DNA of 7,694 bases from Hyphomicrobiales bacterium (GTDB lineage: Bacteria; Pseudomonadota; Alphaproteobacteria; Rhizobiales; Xanthobacteraceae). The position numbers and the translations under genes are program-made. The notes under the pieces were generated by a model that worked only from the letters and a program-made list of their open reading frames with translations, searched no databases and was not told the DNA's origin. Positions 6,490 through 7,694 of the stretch are shown piece after piece (positions within the stretch are counted from its first letter, which is position 1; each line of letters opens with the position of its first letter). Location of the stretch: assembly GCA_021730825.1 (NCBI GenBank), contig JAKFYO010000243.1, positions 1 through 7,694 on the forward strand, given 5' to 3'.

Positions 6490-7694
6490 ATGCTGCGTCT
6501 TTTCCGCGTGGTTCGGTCTTGAGCCACGGGCTCCACGGCTCGGGCGGTAACACATCGCCGCTGATCCAGACCGGTTGCACGATGCCGTGCCGGTCGATGC
6601 GGCCGACGGCGGCGGGTTTGTGCAGATGCTGGTTCTTCGCATCCATCTGCACACGAAAGCCGCTCGGTGCATCAAGGGTGAGGCCTGACAAAGCCTCACG
6701 CACTTTGTTCGGATCTAGCGTGCCCGCTTTCTCGACGGCGGCGGCCCAAAAGTTAAAACCGAGCCATGTCGCTTCCATGGGATCGTTCGCAATCGCCTTC
6801 GGGTCGCCTACGAAGTCGCGCCACGCCGAGATGAAGTCGCGGTTCGTGGTCGAATCCATTTCATGCAGGTAATTCCAGGCGACGTAATGCCCGGTCATGT
6901 TTGCGCGCGGCAGCGCCGGCAATTCCGCTTCGCCGATGGAGAGCGACATCACCGGCAACACTTCGGCGGTCAGGCCTGCGCGTGCAAACTCGCGATAGAA
7001 ATGCACGTTGCTATCGCCTGAGATCGTGGAGATCACGGCGGACTGTCCGCCGGCCGCGAATTTTCGCAAATCTGCAATGGTGTTTCGCCAATCGGTTTGA
7101 CCGAACGGCGCGAAATACTCCTCGACATCGGTGCCCGCGATGCCGGCCTTCGCGAGATAATTCCGGATGATCGCGTTCGTGGTGCGCGGATAAATGTAAT
7201 CCGTTCCAATCAGGAAAAACTTCTGACGATGCATGCGCCGGAGATAGTCGATCGCGGGCAGGGCCTGCTGCCGTGGCGTGCCGCCCATGTAGAAGATGCT
7301 CGGCGACTGTTCTTCGCCTTCGTATTGGCTCGGATAGAACAGAAGGTTGTTCGCCCATTCGACGACGGGAAGCACCTGTTTGCGCGAAGCCGAAGTCCAG
7401 CAGCCGAAGATCGCCGCCACCTTGTGCTCGGTCAGCATCGTGCGCGCCTGATCGGAATAGAGCTTCCAGTCGGAGCGGGGATTCATGATGACGGCTTCGA
7501 CCGGGCGCCCGAGCAGGCCGCCGCGCTCGTTCAGTTGCTCGATCAGCATGACGAGGAGCGATTGCAGCGGCCGCTCGCTCGCGGTCATGGTGCCGGAGAG
7601 CGAGTGCAGGATACCTACCTTGATCGCGCCGCTGTCGAGGTTCGCGAAGTAGCGCTCGACTGCGTCGAGCATCCATTGCGAGCGGTCGATCAGA
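6488..7694 (-). CDS. UrtA/AmiC-like urea/amide substrate-binding protein or domain, N-terminus outside window
   Basis: The frame is open from the right edge to the TAA at 6488-6490, covering over 400 residues of a type-1 periplasmic-binding fold of the UrtA/FmdD/AmiC group (Peripla_BP_5). Numbered from the ATG at 7672, it shows IKVGILHSLSGTM (17-29), the hallmark FGCWTS (89-94), FYPSQYEGEE (112-121) and GTDYIYPRTTN (156-166). NDPMEATWLGFNFW and a proline/tryptophan-rich end (PPEPWSPWL) follow later. Family members bind urea or short amides for an ABC transporter, or act as cytosolic sensors (AmiC). The ATG at 7672 has no Shine-Dalgarno, and the frame continues upstream as LIDRSQW, so this Met is probably internal. 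No hydrophobic signal-peptide core appears in the about 20 residues before IKVG, where UrtA proteins usually carry it. The domain may therefore be cytosolic or part of a larger fusion. No other transporter gene is visible on this side. Confidence 0.85.
   Translation of the reverse strand, partial: LIDRSQWMLDAVERYFANLDSGAIKVGILHSLSGTMTASERPLQSLLVMLIEQLNERGGLLGRPVEAVIMNPRSDWKLYSDQARTMLTEHKVAAIFGCWTSASRKQVLPVVEWANNLLFYPSQYEGEEQSPSIFYMGGTPRQQALPAIDYLRRMHRQKFFLIGTDYIYPRTTNAIIRNYLAKAGIAGTDVEEYFAPFGQTDWRNTIADLRKFAAGGQSAVISTISGDSNVHFYREFARAGLTAEVLPVMSLSIGEAELPALPRANMTGHYVAWNYLHEMDSTTNRDFISAWRDFVGDPKAIANDPMEATWLGFNFWAAAVEKAGTLDPNKVREALSGLTLDAPSGFRVQMDAKNQHLHKPAAVGRIDRHGIVQPVWISGDVLPPEPWSPWLKTEPRGKDAA

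Noticed and set aside
7011..7676. A 221-codon minus-strand frame overlapping the substrate-binding gene
   Set aside because: It is the same strand in another frame, rich in Arg and His, with no domain. The UrtA-like frame has clear family motifs.

Overview
The window looks like a chromosomal segment from an alphaproteobacterium of the order Hyphomicrobiales (Rhizobiales), possibly near the Bradyrhizobium/Rhodopseudomonas side. The evidence is a porphobilinogen synthase of the cysteine-free (Mg-type) class, a MarR-family protein that reads as LdtR, and a small four-helix membrane protein that resembles the DUF6163 family. GC is high, genes are packed tightly, and I see no insertion sequences, phage genes, CRISPR arrays, tRNAs or rRNAs. 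The genus is a guess.

Layout: (1) Positions 1-826, minus strand: the N-terminal 275 residues of hemB, cut by the window edge. (2) 968-1255, minus: a DUF1330 small protein. (3) 1321-5740, plus: a compact five-gene run, which is an isobutyryl-CoA dehydrogenase-like acyl-CoA dehydrogenase, a 3-hydroxyisobutyryl-CoA hydrolase-like crotonase, the DUF6163-like membrane protein, 3-hydroxyisobutyrate dehydrogenase (mmsB) and a cation diffusion facilitator metal exporter. The first three genes overlap at their stop/start codons, and the last two follow after gaps of 21 and 6 bases, so the run is probably one transcript. (4) 5741-5920: an AT-richer intergenic region with inverted repeats and a possible promoter. 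(5) 5921-6433, plus: ldtR, followed by a textbook intrinsic terminator. (6) 6488 to the right edge, minus: a UrtA/AmiC-like substrate-binding domain whose reading frame continues out of the window and shows no signal peptide in the part visible.

How they work together: the acyl-CoA dehydrogenase, hydrolase and MmsB cover three steps of valine catabolism (isobutyryl-CoA to methacrylyl-CoA; 3-hydroxyisobutyryl-CoA to 3-hydroxyisobutyrate; 3-hydroxyisobutyrate to methylmalonate semialdehyde). The methacrylyl-CoA hydratase and the methylmalonate-semialdehyde dehydrogenase (mmsA) are not here and must be supplied from elsewhere. The DUF6163-like protein and the metal exporter have no obvious role in this pathway.

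I found no clearly new system. The most notable points are the substrate-binding domain that seems to lack a signal peptide and may be part of a fusion protein, the membrane protein embedded in the valine operon, and the control region in front of ldtR, which has inverted repeats and a 19-codon upstream ORF overlapping the ldtR start.
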